A stretch of 45,903 nucleotides of DNA from Planctomycetota bacterium (GTDB taxonomy: Bacteria; Planctomycetota; MHYJ01; WSZJ01; JACPWG01), in assembly GCA_016197205.1 (NCBI GenBank), contig JACPWG010000082.1:1-45903 (forward strand). The letters run 5' to 3'. Positions 15,848 through 23,945 of this stretch are shown piece after piece; the stretch's first letter is position 1, and each line of letters opens with the position of its first letter. The position numbers and the translations under genes are program-made. The notes below the pieces were generated by a model, which saw only the letters and a program-made list of their open reading frames with translations, made no database searches and was not told the DNA's origin.

Positions 15848-17602
15848 ATGCTCCGCGCCGTCCGATGCCGGACCGCCGCGCTCGCCCTGGCGGTCCTCGC
15901 CGCCGCGGGCGCCGCGCGCGCCCTCGCCGACGCCGTCGACTACGTGAAACCCGTCAAGCCCTTCGTCCAGCGGCTCGCCGGCAGCCCCGTCGGCAACGTC
16001 TCCGCGGGCGGAACCGTGCGCGTTCCCTACATTACGTGGGGAGGCGACGTCGTCACGCTCTTCGGGAACGGCGGTCTGCGGACCGCGCCGGGGAGCGTCT
16101 TCGGCGGCCAAGGCCTCGACCTCGAGCTGGTCCAGCAGGACGATTTCGTCGCGCAGGTGAAGGACTACGTGTCGGGCAAGTCGCCGTACTTGCGGGGCAC
16201 GCTCGGCATGATCCACTGCGCCTCCGAGGCGCTGGCGAAGAACCCCGGCGCGCGGCCGATCGTCGTCCTCCAGCTCACGTGGTCGAGCGGCGGCGATTGT
16301 CTCGTCGTCCGGCCCGGGGTGAATCAGGTGAAGGACATCAAGGGGAAGCGGGTGGTCCTACAGCAGTACTCCCCGCACCTGGACTACCTGGACGTGCTCC
16401 TGCGCGACAGCGGCCTGACGTGGCAGGACATCGACGCCCGGTTCGTCTCGGAAATCACGGCGCCGAAAGGGGACACCGGGGGCAAGGTGGTCGACCCGGC
16501 GAACGCGTTCCGGCAGGATCCGGGCCTCGACGCGGCCTTCGTGATCTCCCCGGACGCGTCCGCGCTCACCTCCGGGGGCAAGGTCGGGACCGGCGCGGAG
16601 GACTCGGTGAAGGGCGCCCGGGTGCTCGTCTCCACGAAGTCCGGCAGCCACATCATCGCGGACGTGTACGCGGTCCGCTCCGATTTCTTCCAGGCCCGGC
16701 GCGCGGAAGTGCAGAAGTTCGTGCTGGGCTACCTCCAGGCGGGGGAGCGCCTGGCGGAGCTGCGGAAGGACGCCGGCGCGAACGACCGCGCGCTGAAGGA
16801 CCTCTACACGATGTCGGCGCAGCACGTCTTCGGGTCCCCCCAGGCGACCGCGGACGTGCAAGGGCTGCTCGCGGACTGCACCGTCGTGGGCTTCGGCGGC
16901 AACGTGGAGTTCTTCCGGTCGGAGGGCAACCTGCAGAACTTCGTGCGCACGTCGGCCCGCATCCAGTCGTTCCTCGTGCGCGAGGGCTACCTCACGGCGC
17001 AGCACGAGGTCGCGGCCGCGGACTGGAAGTACGACGATTTCAAGGCGGGGCTGAAGGACACGGCGGGGGTCGCCAAGTCGCTCTTCGGCGACTCGAAGTC
17101 CGCGCAGCTCCTGGTCGAAAAGAAAACCGACTCGACGATCCTCTTCGAATTTCAGATCAACTTCGAGCCGAACGAGAAGGAATTCAACCAGAACCAGTAC
17201 GAGCAGGACTACCAGCGGGTGCTGGACCTGTCGAGCCGCTACGCGGGCGCGGTGATCGAGGTCGTGGGGCACTCGGACCCGCTGAAGGTCCGGAAGCTGG
17301 AGAAGGAGGGGGCCTCGCCCGCGATCGTGGAGCAGACGCGCCAGGCGGCCAAGAACCTCTCCCTCACCCGGGCGAACAGGGTGCGGGATTCGCTCGTCGA
17401 ATACGCGCGCAAAAAAAATATCACGTTCGATCCGAGCCAGTTCGTCACGAACGGCCACGGCTCGGACAAGCCGCTGTATCCGTCGCCGCAGACCAAGGAG
17501 GAGTGGCGCGCGAACATGCGGGTGGTGTTCCGGGTGATCAACGTGGAGGCGGAGATGTCCGAGTTCGAGGCCATCGGCGGCCCGGGGGCCGGGGGCTCGT
17601 AG
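15848..17602 (+). CDS. Substrate-binding domain fused to an OmpA peptidoglycan-binding domain
   Basis: A 584-aa exported protein with a signal peptide (residues 1-28). A NitT/TauT-like binding domain covers about 55-400, with recognisable pieces TVRVPYITWGGDVVTLFGNG and NQVKDIKGKRVVLQQYS. A C-terminal OmpA-like domain covers about 430-570. The OmpA signature is present: EVVGHSDP (D477), NLSLTRANRVRDSL (503-516) and ANMRVVFR (555-562). OmpA domains bind diaminopimelate peptidoglycan, so the binding domain would be held at the cell wall. ATG at 15848 has GGAGGAG nine bases upstream. It directly follows the ABC ATPase (36-base gap), suggesting it serves that transporter as a sensor or a second receptor. 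Confidence 0.85.
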   Translation: MLRAVRCRTAALALAVLAAAGAARALADAVDYVKPVKPFVQRLAGSPVGNVSAGGTVRVPYITWGGDVVTLFGNGGLRTAPGSVFGGQGLDLELVQQDDFVAQVKDYVSGKSPYLRGTLGMIHCASEALAKNPGARPIVVLQLTWSSGGDCLVVRPGVNQVKDIKGKRVVLQQYSPHLDYLDVLLRDSGLTWQDIDARFVSEITAPKGDTGGKVVDPANAFRQDPGLDAAFVISPDASALTSGGKVGTGAEDSVKGARVLVSTKSGSHIIADVYAVRSDFFQARRAEVQKFVLGYLQAGERLAELRKDAGANDRALKDLYTMSAQHVFGSPQATADVQGLLADCTVVGFGGNVEFFRSEGNLQNFVRTSARIQSFLVREGYLTAQHEVAAADWKYDDFKAGLKDTAGVAKSLFGDSKSAQLLVEKKTDSTILFEFQINFEPNEKEFNQNQYEQDYQRVLDLSSRYAGAVIEVVGHSDPLKVRKLEKEGASPAIVEQTRQAAKNLSLTRANRVRDSLVEYARKKNITFDPSQFVTNGHGSDKPLYPSPQTKEEWRANMRVVFRVINVEAEMSEFEAIGGPGAGGS

Positions 17603-17785
17603 GAGTTGAGAGTTGAGATTTGAGATTTCCGCCATGACGCAGCGAGGCTGCATGTGAAGTAGCCACCGAAGACGCTGAACCTCGCGGAGCGTTTCGCGGG
17701 GTCCTCGTCGTGTTCGGCGCTCCCGGCGGCCCGTCCATGGATTGCGCCGCCGCCGTTTTGGGATTTGGGATTTGGGATTTCCGCC
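17603..17785. repeat. Duplicated start-region cassette before the VWA gene
   Basis: Two copies of a stretch containing GAGATTTCCGCCATGACSCAGC-like sequence occur at about 17620-17647 and 17772-17799, agreeing at about 25 of 28 bases. Each is preceded by heptamers (TTGAGAG/TTTGAGA and GGGATTT). Between them lie a CCACCGAAGACGC repeat fragment (17660-17680) and GC-rich DNA. Only the second copy opens the VWA frame. The first reads ATG and six more codons to a stop. Confidence 0.7.
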
Positions 17786-18658
17786 ATGACCCAGCGACGA
17801 TCCACTCGCTTCCTCGCAGGCTGTTGGCTCCTGCTCCTGTGTTGCGCCGGCCCACGCGTGGGCGTCGCCGGCGGCCCGGCCGATGACCGCCTCCAGCGCA
17901 ACTTCGAGGTGGTCTTCGATACCTCGGGCAGCATGAACGACCGCTCGAAGATCCAGCAGGCGAAGGAGAGCCTGAAGGAGTTCCTCCGGCACTTGCCGGA
18001 CGACGCGAACCTGGGGCTGATCGTGTTCCGCGGGGGGGCGCCGCAGCGCGTGCTGCCCGTCGGACCGTTGCGCCGGGCGGAGACCGAGCGGCTCGTGGGC
18101 ACGCTGACGGCCAACGGCGCGACGCCGATCTGCGACTCCATCCGGCTCGCAGCCGCCTCGCTGCGCAAGCGCCGCGAAGCCCAGGGGGGCTACGGCACGT
18201 ACACCATCGTGGTCGTCACGGACGGTGAGGAGACCGTGAACGCGCGCGGCCTTCCCGGCTCGGTCCAGTCGACGCTCGCGGAGGGCGTCGCGATCGACGT
18301 GATCGGGTTCGACCTCGATTCGAGCCACTCGCTAAAGACGATGGTCACCTCCTATCGCGAGGCGCGCAACCAGGAGGAGCTGACCCGCGCCGTGCTCGAC
18401 ACCCTCGCCGAGGTCGGGACGTACGAGGAGGCGGCCGCCTTCGTCCGCATGGAGGAGGCCGCGCCGCGCCGGCCGGTCGAGACGGCCGCGCCCCTCCCCG
18501 AGGCCGCGAACACGAGCGGCGGCGGCTGGACCCCGACGCAGGCGCCGACCGTGCAGCCCGGGAAGACCGTGGGCTCGGCGTGCTGCTACATGCTGGCGAT
18601 GGTCTTCGGCGGGCTCTTCGTCGCCGCGCGGCTCACCCGCCGCTCCCGCAGGCGCTAG
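17786..18658 (+). CDS. Membrane-anchored VWA domain protein
   Basis: A 290-aa protein with a signal-like N terminus (RRSTRFLAGCWLLLLCCAGP). A VWA domain covers about residues 35-205 with the intact metal site DTSGSMND near 48 and a TDGEETVN strand. A Thr/Pro linker and a C-terminal transmembrane segment (CCYMLAMVFGGLFVAARL) with an RRSRRR stop follow. The topology therefore places the VWA domain outside the cytoplasm. It lies between the two OmpA-fusion genes and probably contacts them or the permease. ATG at 17786 is preferred because the reading frame upstream is heptamer repeat. VWA proteins bind partner proteins through a metal ion; the ligand here is unknown. Confidence 0.88.
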   Translation: MTQRRSTRFLAGCWLLLLCCAGPRVGVAGGPADDRLQRNFEVVFDTSGSMNDRSKIQQAKESLKEFLRHLPDDANLGLIVFRGGAPQRVLPVGPLRRAETERLVGTLTANGATPICDSIRLAAASLRKRREAQGGYGTYTIVVVTDGEETVNARGLPGSVQSTLAEGVAIDVIGFDLDSSHSLKTMVTSYREARNQEELTRAVLDTLAEVGTYEEAAAFVRMEEAAPRRPVETAAPLPEAANTSGGGWTPTQAPTVQPGKTVGSACCYMLAMVFGGLFVAARLTRRSRRR

Positions 18659-18682
18659 GCTACGCAAGCCGGAGAGGCCACC

Positions 18683-20266
18683 ATGGCGCGCAGGGTCGTC
18701 GGAACGTTTCTGCTCCTCGCCATTTTCGCGGGCGCGGGCGCGGCTTGGTTCCTCTTCGGCCCGGAGCTCCTGCGCCGCCGGCGCGAGCACCAGAACGAGG
18801 GCACCTCGGACGTCGGTCGCTTCTCCGCCCCGGTCCGGCTCGGCGGGGACGGCTGGCTCGGCTACTACGCCCTCCGCTCGCCGGCCTTCAAGGACGCGCT
18901 CTGGCGGGGCGGGCTGAAGTACTCGTTCACGAATGACCAGGGCCAGTACCGTGAGCGCATGAAGAAGCTGGCCCAGGGCGAGTACGACTTCGTGGTCGCC
19001 ACGGTCGACACGTACCTTCTGAGCGCGCGCGAGGAGCAGTACCCGGGCGTCATCGTCGCCGTCATCGACGAGAGCCACGGCGGGGACGCGATCGTCGCGG
19101 GCGGCTCGATCGCCACGCTCGACGACCTCGCCAAGCCCGGCGTCCGCATCGCGGTCACCCCCGCCTCGCCGAGCGACTACCTCCTCAAGGCCACCGCCTT
19201 TCACTTCAACCTCGAGGCCCTGAAAAAGCCCGGCGCGTGGCGCGTCGAGACCTCGGGCTCCGAGGAGGCCCTCGCCAAGCTTCGCGACGGGCAGGTCGCC
19301 GCCGCCGTCCTCTGGGAGCCCCAGACCTCTCGCGCGCTGAAGTTCCCCGGGTGCAGGAAGCTCCTCAGCACGCGCGACTCCGCGAACCTGATCGTGGACA
19401 TCCTGATCGCGAGACGCTCCCTCCTCAAGGAAAACGAGAAGCTGGTCCAGTTCGTCGTGAAGTCGTACTTCCAGACGCTCTACCAACTGCGTTCGGACCC
19501 CGCACGCGCACGCGAGCAGGCCGCACGGGATGCGAACGAGACGCGCGACCCGAAGGAGCCGGAGATCGACGGCGCAACCGCGCAGTCGATGCTCGACGGC
19601 ATCTGCTTCTTCGGCTTCCGCGACGACCTGCGCCTCTGGTTCGGCCTCGGGGAGAACGCGGGCTTCCAGGAAAAGCGCCTTGCGCTCCAGGTTGCGGACA
19701 CGGTGCAGGTGCTGCTCGACGCGAAGGACCTGACGGAGGACCCGCTTCGTGGCGATCCGTTTCAGATCCTCAACAGCTCGGTCTTGGAGTCGCTTGCGGC
19801 CTCCGGTTGGACGCCGGGGAACGTGGGAGGCGCTGAAGGGGAGAGCCAGGGGCCGGCGGCCCCGAAGGCGCTCGACGACCAGGGCTGGGCTCGCCTGCGG
19901 CCGGTGGGCCACCTCGCCTCGATCCCGGTGTACTTCGGGAGCGGCAGCGACGAACTGTCCGCGCAGGATCGGGTACAGATCGACGCCCAGGCCCGCATCC
20001 TGCGGCACTTCCCGGACTATCGCATCCGGATCGAGGGCCACTCCAGCCCAGGGAGCGACCCGGAGGCCGATCGGCAGCTCTCGCTCGCGCGGGCCGAAGC
20101 GATCCGGCGCTACCTCATCGCGAACCACCATGTCGACGAGACGCGCATGCGCGCCGCGGGGTTCGGCGCGGACCGGCCGCTCCCGCGCAAGGAGGGGGAG
20201 GGCACCCGCCCTTGGAAGGCCCGGCAGCAGCGCGTGGAGATGCTGCTCCTCGAAGAGAATTTCTGA
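18683..20266 (+). CDS. Second binding-domain/OmpA fusion, membrane anchored
   Basis: A 527-aa protein of the same architecture as the one at 15848 but with an uncleaved N-terminal anchor (TFLLLAIFAGAGAAWFLFG, residues 8-26). The NitT/TauT-like binding region spans about 45-330 (GDGWLGYYALRSPAF, GGSIATLDDLAKPGVRIAVT, DGQVAAAVLWEPQTSRALKF). A linker follows, and an OmpA domain occupies about 405-527 (YFGSGSDELSAQDRVQIDAQ, IEGHSSPG, RQLSLARAEAIRRYL, RQQRVEMLL). It would reach from the inner membrane to the peptidoglycan. The ribosome site GGAGAGG is seven bases upstream, 24 bases after the VWA gene. It is the last gene of the cluster on this strand before a repeat-filled gap. Confidence 0.85.
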   Translation: MARRVVGTFLLLAIFAGAGAAWFLFGPELLRRRREHQNEGTSDVGRFSAPVRLGGDGWLGYYALRSPAFKDALWRGGLKYSFTNDQGQYRERMKKLAQGEYDFVVATVDTYLLSAREEQYPGVIVAVIDESHGGDAIVAGGSIATLDDLAKPGVRIAVTPASPSDYLLKATAFHFNLEALKKPGAWRVETSGSEEALAKLRDGQVAAAVLWEPQTSRALKFPGCRKLLSTRDSANLIVDILIARRSLLKENEKLVQFVVKSYFQTLYQLRSDPARAREQAARDANETRDPKEPEIDGATAQSMLDGICFFGFRDDLRLWFGLGENAGFQEKRLALQVADTVQVLLDAKDLTEDPLRGDPFQILNSSVLESLAASGWTPGNVGGAEGESQGPAAPKALDDQGWARLRPVGHLASIPVYFGSGSDELSAQDRVQIDAQARILRHFPDYRIRIEGHSSPGSDPEADRQLSLARAEAIRRYLIANHHVDETRMRAAGFGADRPLPRKEGEGTRPWKARQQRVEMLLLEENF

Positions 20267-20593
20267 CGAAGGCTGAAGCCTCAATGGCCGACTCGGGCTG
20301 TCCACGGGCTCGGAACTCTCGGCAGGGTTCGAATCCGGCTTGTGTTCGTCGACCGGCTGCTATTCGTAGGGGCACGGCGCTGCCGTGCCCACGAAGCGAC
20401 CCCTCGGCATCGGCCGCGCGCAACGTCGGCGGCAGTTTGAACCTGCCCATCTTGTTGAAGGGCATTCCATCTTGATCGAGCCTTGAGCCTTGAGCCTTGA
20501 TCCTTGAGCCTTGAGCCTTGAGCCTTGAGCCTTGAGCCTTGAGCCTTTGCCCGCGGGGCACCCGGCCCTTGGATCGATTTTGAAGACCCATGC
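20267..20593. repeat. Repeat region: GTAGGGGCACGGCG copy and TTGAGCC heptamer array
   Basis: No gene is supported. A GTAGGGGCACGGCGCTGCC copy lies at 20366-20384 and is identical over 19 bases to 24726-24744. A regular array of ten AGCCTTG units with one ATCCTTG variant runs from 20479 to 20548, ending about 45 bases before the next start codon. Confidence 0.85.
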
Positions 20594-22357
20594 ATGCCCG
20601 CGTTCTTGACCGAGGGGGAGCTTTTCGAAGTCGAACTGCCGGCGGCCTGGAAGCCGATCCTGGCGGACCTGCGCGCGTTCGGCGACCTCGTGAAGGAGGC
20701 CGCCAGGGCCCACGAGCACGCGGTGGACCCGGCGACGGCGTCGCGTCTCGGCGAGTTGCACGGCCGGCTGGTCGCGGGCTCCGCCGCCCTCCTCGAACCG
20801 GACTCGCTTGCGGACCTCACCGAAGCCGAAGTCGCCCGGCTCTTCGCCCGCGCGGTCCTCTTCCTCGCCCGGCTGAAGCAGGCGGTCACCGGGGACGAAC
20901 CGGTCCTGGATACCGCGGGCTCGCGGACCCTTGCCCACTACGAGGCCGGCTTCTATCGCGCGCCCGAAACGATGCGGAGTTTTCGCGAGCGGCTCTGCGT
21001 CGGGCTCGGCCTCCCCGCCGCCGAGCTCGAGGCGCTCGAGGCAGAGGTCGACCGTGACTTGGGCGACGCGCGCAGGAGGCAGGCCGTGGTCAGCGCCCTG
21101 CGGGCGGAGTTCGGCCTCCGCGCCGGAGCGGCCGACCTCGAGCGGTCCGTGCACGCCCTTTTCCGCACCCTCTACCCGGACGTCCCCCTTGCCCCCGACG
21201 AGCTGCGGATCATCGTCACCGGAACCATGTTCTTTTTTTGCATCCCCTTCCACGGCACGGAGCTCCTGACTCCCCGGTTTCGAGACCTCACCGAGGAGGG
21301 GAAGGCCCCCGTCCGGGACTTTCTCCGGAGGCTCACGGACTTCACGCAGGAACAGTTCGCGCACTTTCCCGCCTTCGGCTTCCTGCGCGAAGACGACGTG
21401 GACGCGGGACTGCTCGCGCGACTCGCCGCGCGCACCTGCCTGTCGGCGGCCGACGTCGCGCGTGAGCTGGGGCGGCTCGTGACGATCCTCCCGCTGGCCG
21501 AGATCGACAAGTACGTGATCCACGACGTGTGGGGGCATGGGTGGCAGGCCAGCATGCTGCGCTTCGAGGACGCCTACGGCGAAGTCGCGCGCTACGCCGA
21601 TCCGCTGCGTTTGGCCGAGGACGCCCGCTCTCGTGCCGGGGGCGGGCTCGCGTTCCGCGCCTGCTTCCGCGGGACCGGGGACGCGCTCGAGTTCGACCCG
21701 GAGCGCTTTCGCCGCTTCGTCCAGGGGGAGCTGGCGGAGCGGCTCCCGGTCGCGCTGTCCGCGGTCCTCGCCGAGATGATGGCCGATGTGGTAGAATACA
21801 AATTCCTGGAGGAAAACCCGTCGCTCGTCGAGGCGATGCCCAGCTCGAGCCTCTTCAAGCTCTTCCCCACGAAGCTCGACCTGACGCTGCGCGACGTGCC
21901 GTTCTACTTCGGCCAGGCGACGAAGGTCTTTCGCCTGTGGGCGAAGTCGCCGGAACGGCAGGCCGTGACGCGCGAGGAGCTGGTCGTGGCGGGCGCGACT
22001 CCCGCAGCCGCTGTCCGGGCGGTGGCGCGCGCGGTGGAGGAGTGGGACCATCTGGCCGCCACGAGTTGCGCCCCGCGTCTTGCGTGGGCGGACGTGGGCG
22101 CGGACCGGATCCGGGTGAACGCGTTCACGCGGGTGGCGCTGAACTTTCTCGGCGTGCACCGGTCGGTGCTGGAGACCTATCGTCGCGCGGCGGAGGTCCC
22201 GCCCACGGCGCTCCCGTCCAAGAGCTACAAGGACCTCCTCGTGCTTGGCGCGTCCGTTTTTTTTGAGGCGGACCGACCCAGGAACCTGTGGCGCGTGGAC
22301 GAATTCCTCTCCCTGCGGTTCGTGCCGCTTTGCCGCAGGCTGGGACTGGGGGGATGA
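20594..22357 (+). CDS. Unrecognised 587-aa protein with HDxWGH and EMMADVVEY motifs
   Basis: I do not recognise this family. The protein is mostly helical, soluble and without signal peptide. The striking element is KYVIHDVWGHGWQ at residues 306-318 with H310, D311 and H315. Others are MFFFCIPFHGTELL (H220) and EMMADVVEYKFLEE (E394, D398, E401). Their polar residues could form a metal site; this is an inference, and a distant likeness to helical metallo-oxidases is possible. Tail residues include NFLGVHRSVLETYRR and YKDLLVLGASVFFEADR. The start at 20594 has only a weak ribosome site (GAAG). It follows the ABC/OmpA/VWA cluster on the same strand, but a heptamer array intervenes, so a link is uncertain. 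Confidence 0.7.
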   Translation: MPAFLTEGELFEVELPAAWKPILADLRAFGDLVKEAARAHEHAVDPATASRLGELHGRLVAGSAALLEPDSLADLTEAEVARLFARAVLFLARLKQAVTGDEPVLDTAGSRTLAHYEAGFYRAPETMRSFRERLCVGLGLPAAELEALEAEVDRDLGDARRRQAVVSALRAEFGLRAGAADLERSVHALFRTLYPDVPLAPDELRIIVTGTMFFFCIPFHGTELLTPRFRDLTEEGKAPVRDFLRRLTDFTQEQFAHFPAFGFLREDDVDAGLLARLAARTCLSAADVARELGRLVTILPLAEIDKYVIHDVWGHGWQASMLRFEDAYGEVARYADPLRLAEDARSRAGGGLAFRACFRGTGDALEFDPERFRRFVQGELAERLPVALSAVLAEMMADVVEYKFLEENPSLVEAMPSSSLFKLFPTKLDLTLRDVPFYFGQATKVFRLWAKSPERQAVTREELVVAGATPAAAVRAVARAVEEWDHLAATSCAPRLAWADVGADRIRVNAFTRVALNFLGVHRSVLETYRRAAEVPPTALPSKSYKDLLVLGASVFFEADRPRNLWRVDEFLSLRFVPLCRRLGLGG

Positions 22358-22678
22358 AGCCTTTTGGCGGGACAGCCGCCGAAGGGACGAGCCACCGAAG
22401 ACGCCGAAAGACGAGACTCGTGCAAGACGAACGGCGGCGCCGAACGGAACCGCGACCGTCAGGGAGCGGTCTCAGCGCCCGCGCAAGAGTTACTTTACAT
22501 TTCCGTGGATCGACCGATGCCTGGGGGCGCGGGCCACGTCAACTCATTGTTTTATTAAAACCAAATACTTTGATCGTTACCAATTTTTCTTTAAAGTTAA
22601 TTGGTAGTTTTGACATGATTTCAGCTGGATTTAAACTTCCGAAATGGGTCGGCGGAGAAGACAAGCTTCTGCGGATGA
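22358..22678. other. Intergenic region with two repeats and an A/T-rich island
   Basis: A CCACCGAAGACGCC copy (22383-22416) and a GCGACCGTCAGGGAGCGGTC copy (22446-22479) are followed by a markedly A/T-rich stretch (about 22540-22650), unlike the surrounding DNA. That stretch contains a promoter candidate. No gene is seen. Confidence 0.6.
22610..22637 (+). promoter_or_regulatory. Candidate promoter of the coiled-coil membrane protein gene
   Basis: A perfect TTGACA (22610-22615) is followed after 16 bases by TAAACT (22632-22637). It lies about 42 bases before the ATG at 22679, inside the A/T-rich island. Confidence 0.5.
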
Positions 22679-23551
22679 ATGAGTGGCGAGATGGCCGAAG
22701 CGATCAGGTCCTGGACCACGCCCCCGCGGGGCCGCATGCAGATCTTCCGGGCCCTCCTACGGGAAACGACCACGGACACCCCGGTGGTGGCGACGGCGCT
22801 GGGCGCGACGGCCGCGACCGCCCACCTGCTGGCCGCCGGCCCGACGCTTTTCAACTTCCTGGGTCTCCTCGGCTGCGGCGCGGCGACGCTCTCGCTCTGG
22901 ACGGTGAACTATTTCTTCCGGACGCAGCACTTCCTGGATCGGGTCAAGTCGAAGTGGCGCGCGGAGGACGAAGCGCGTCTGCAAGGCGAGATCGGCGAGG
23001 TCGAGCGGTCGCTCAAGGCGAAGGGGCTCGGCCGCGAAGCGGAGCAGCTCCGCGAGTTGTTGCGGCTGCGGGCGGAGTTGGAGAAGACGCTCGGGGATGT
23101 GGTCTTTTCCTTTCAGCGGGACGACATCGTGCGTGCGACGCGGGAGATCGTGCTGTCCGGCATGGAAGCGCTTCGTCATCTGCTGCGGGTCGAGGAGCAG
23201 CGGGGCCGCTTTCCGTTGGAGCAGCTCGAGCGGGAGCGCTTCGACGTGGAGCGGCAGCTCAAGCGCCTGCGGGACGACGATCCGCTGCTGGACTCGACCC
23301 GGAAGAAGCTGGCGCTCGCCGACGAACGGCTGGCGCTGGCGCGCTCGCTGGAGGCGAAGCGGGCGGAGATTGCGGTGACGCTTGACCGTTCGCGCCACGT
23401 GCTGGAGAAGGCCCTCGTGGAGCCGCCGGACGGTGCGGGCGGCGAGGAGACGCGTCTGACGCAGTGCCTCGACTATTTCAACGAGCAGGTGGAAGTCACC
23501 CGCAAGGTGAACGAGGGGCTGCGCGGGGAGCTGGCGCCCCGGGTGCGCTGA
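22679..23551 (+). CDS. Membrane protein with long coiled coil, function unknown
   Basis: A 290-aa protein. The first 30 residues are cytosolic. A hydrophobic double segment near residues 37-80 (VVATALGATAATAHLLAAG, TLFNFLGLLGCGAATLSLW) would form two spans or a hairpin. About 200 residues of charged helix follow (KSKWRAEDEARLQGEIGEVE, LRELLRLRAELEKTL, RERFDVERQLKRL), consistent with a cytoplasmic coiled coil. I recognise no family. The alternative of a short soluble start is less likely, because the ATG at 22679 follows the promoter-like island. The gene lies just ahead of a second small membrane protein, and the two may form a unit. Confidence 0.72.
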   Translation: MSGEMAEAIRSWTTPPRGRMQIFRALLRETTTDTPVVATALGATAATAHLLAAGPTLFNFLGLLGCGAATLSLWTVNYFFRTQHFLDRVKSKWRAEDEARLQGEIGEVERSLKAKGLGREAEQLRELLRLRAELEKTLGDVVFSFQRDDIVRATREIVLSGMEALRHLLRVEEQRGRFPLEQLERERFDVERQLKRLRDDDPLLDSTRKKLALADERLALARSLEAKRAEIAVTLDRSRHVLEKALVEPPDGAGGEETRLTQCLDYFNEQVEVTRKVNEGLRGELAPRVR

Positions 23552-23604
23552 ACCCCCTTTCGTCCACGGTGCTTTTTGGGCCTATCGTTTGGAGGCTGGT
23601 CGCC

Positions 23605-23910
23605 TTGGAGAAATACCTGCAACCCCCGCCGTTTGTCCTGCAATGGGCGTCCTGGATCATTAACCGGCTGCAGATGGACCCCGGGGACCAGCGCTCGCTG
23701 GCGTGGATGCTCTACGGCGGTGGGCTCCTGGTGGGGTTGGTGGTCGTGCGCTATACCTGGGGCCGGCTCCTCCGACGCGTGAGGATTCTGATGGGCTTCC
23801 CGGTGGCCCAGGCCGAGGCGACCACGACGTCGACCGGGTTCGCTGATTGGGCCGTGGCGGGCGCCGTCATCCTGGTCGCGTACGCGTTGGTTTCGACGAT
23901 TCTCGGCTGA
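23605..23910 (+). CDS. Small two-span membrane protein
   Basis: A 101-aa protein with segments WMLYGGGLLVGLVVVRY and WAVAGAVILVAYALVSTIL on either side of a basic loop (RLLRRVRILMG). I chose the TTG at 23605 because GGAGG lies nine bases upstream (23591-23595); other in-frame options have no ribosome site. It lies 53 bases after the coiled-coil protein gene and 35 bases before the lipoprotein gene, so it is probably co-transcribed. I recognise no family. Confidence 0.6.
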   Translation: MEKYLQPPPFVLQWASWIINRLQMDPGDQRSLAWMLYGGGLLVGLVVVRYTWGRLLRRVRILMGFPVAQAEATTTSTGFADWAVAGAVILVAYALVSTILG

Positions 23911-23945
23911 GGGTCGGCCGTCGGGTCCGCTACGGGAGGCGTGAA

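Noticed and set aside
20320..20350. tRNA-like GGGTTCGAATCC piece
   Set aside because: Only the T-loop is matched; there is no acceptor, D or anticodon arm in the flanks.
20479..20548. CRISPR or coding repeat peptide (KAQGSRL)
   Set aside because: The seven-base period is too short for CRISPR, and the frames it opens on both strands have no ribosome site or conserved partner.
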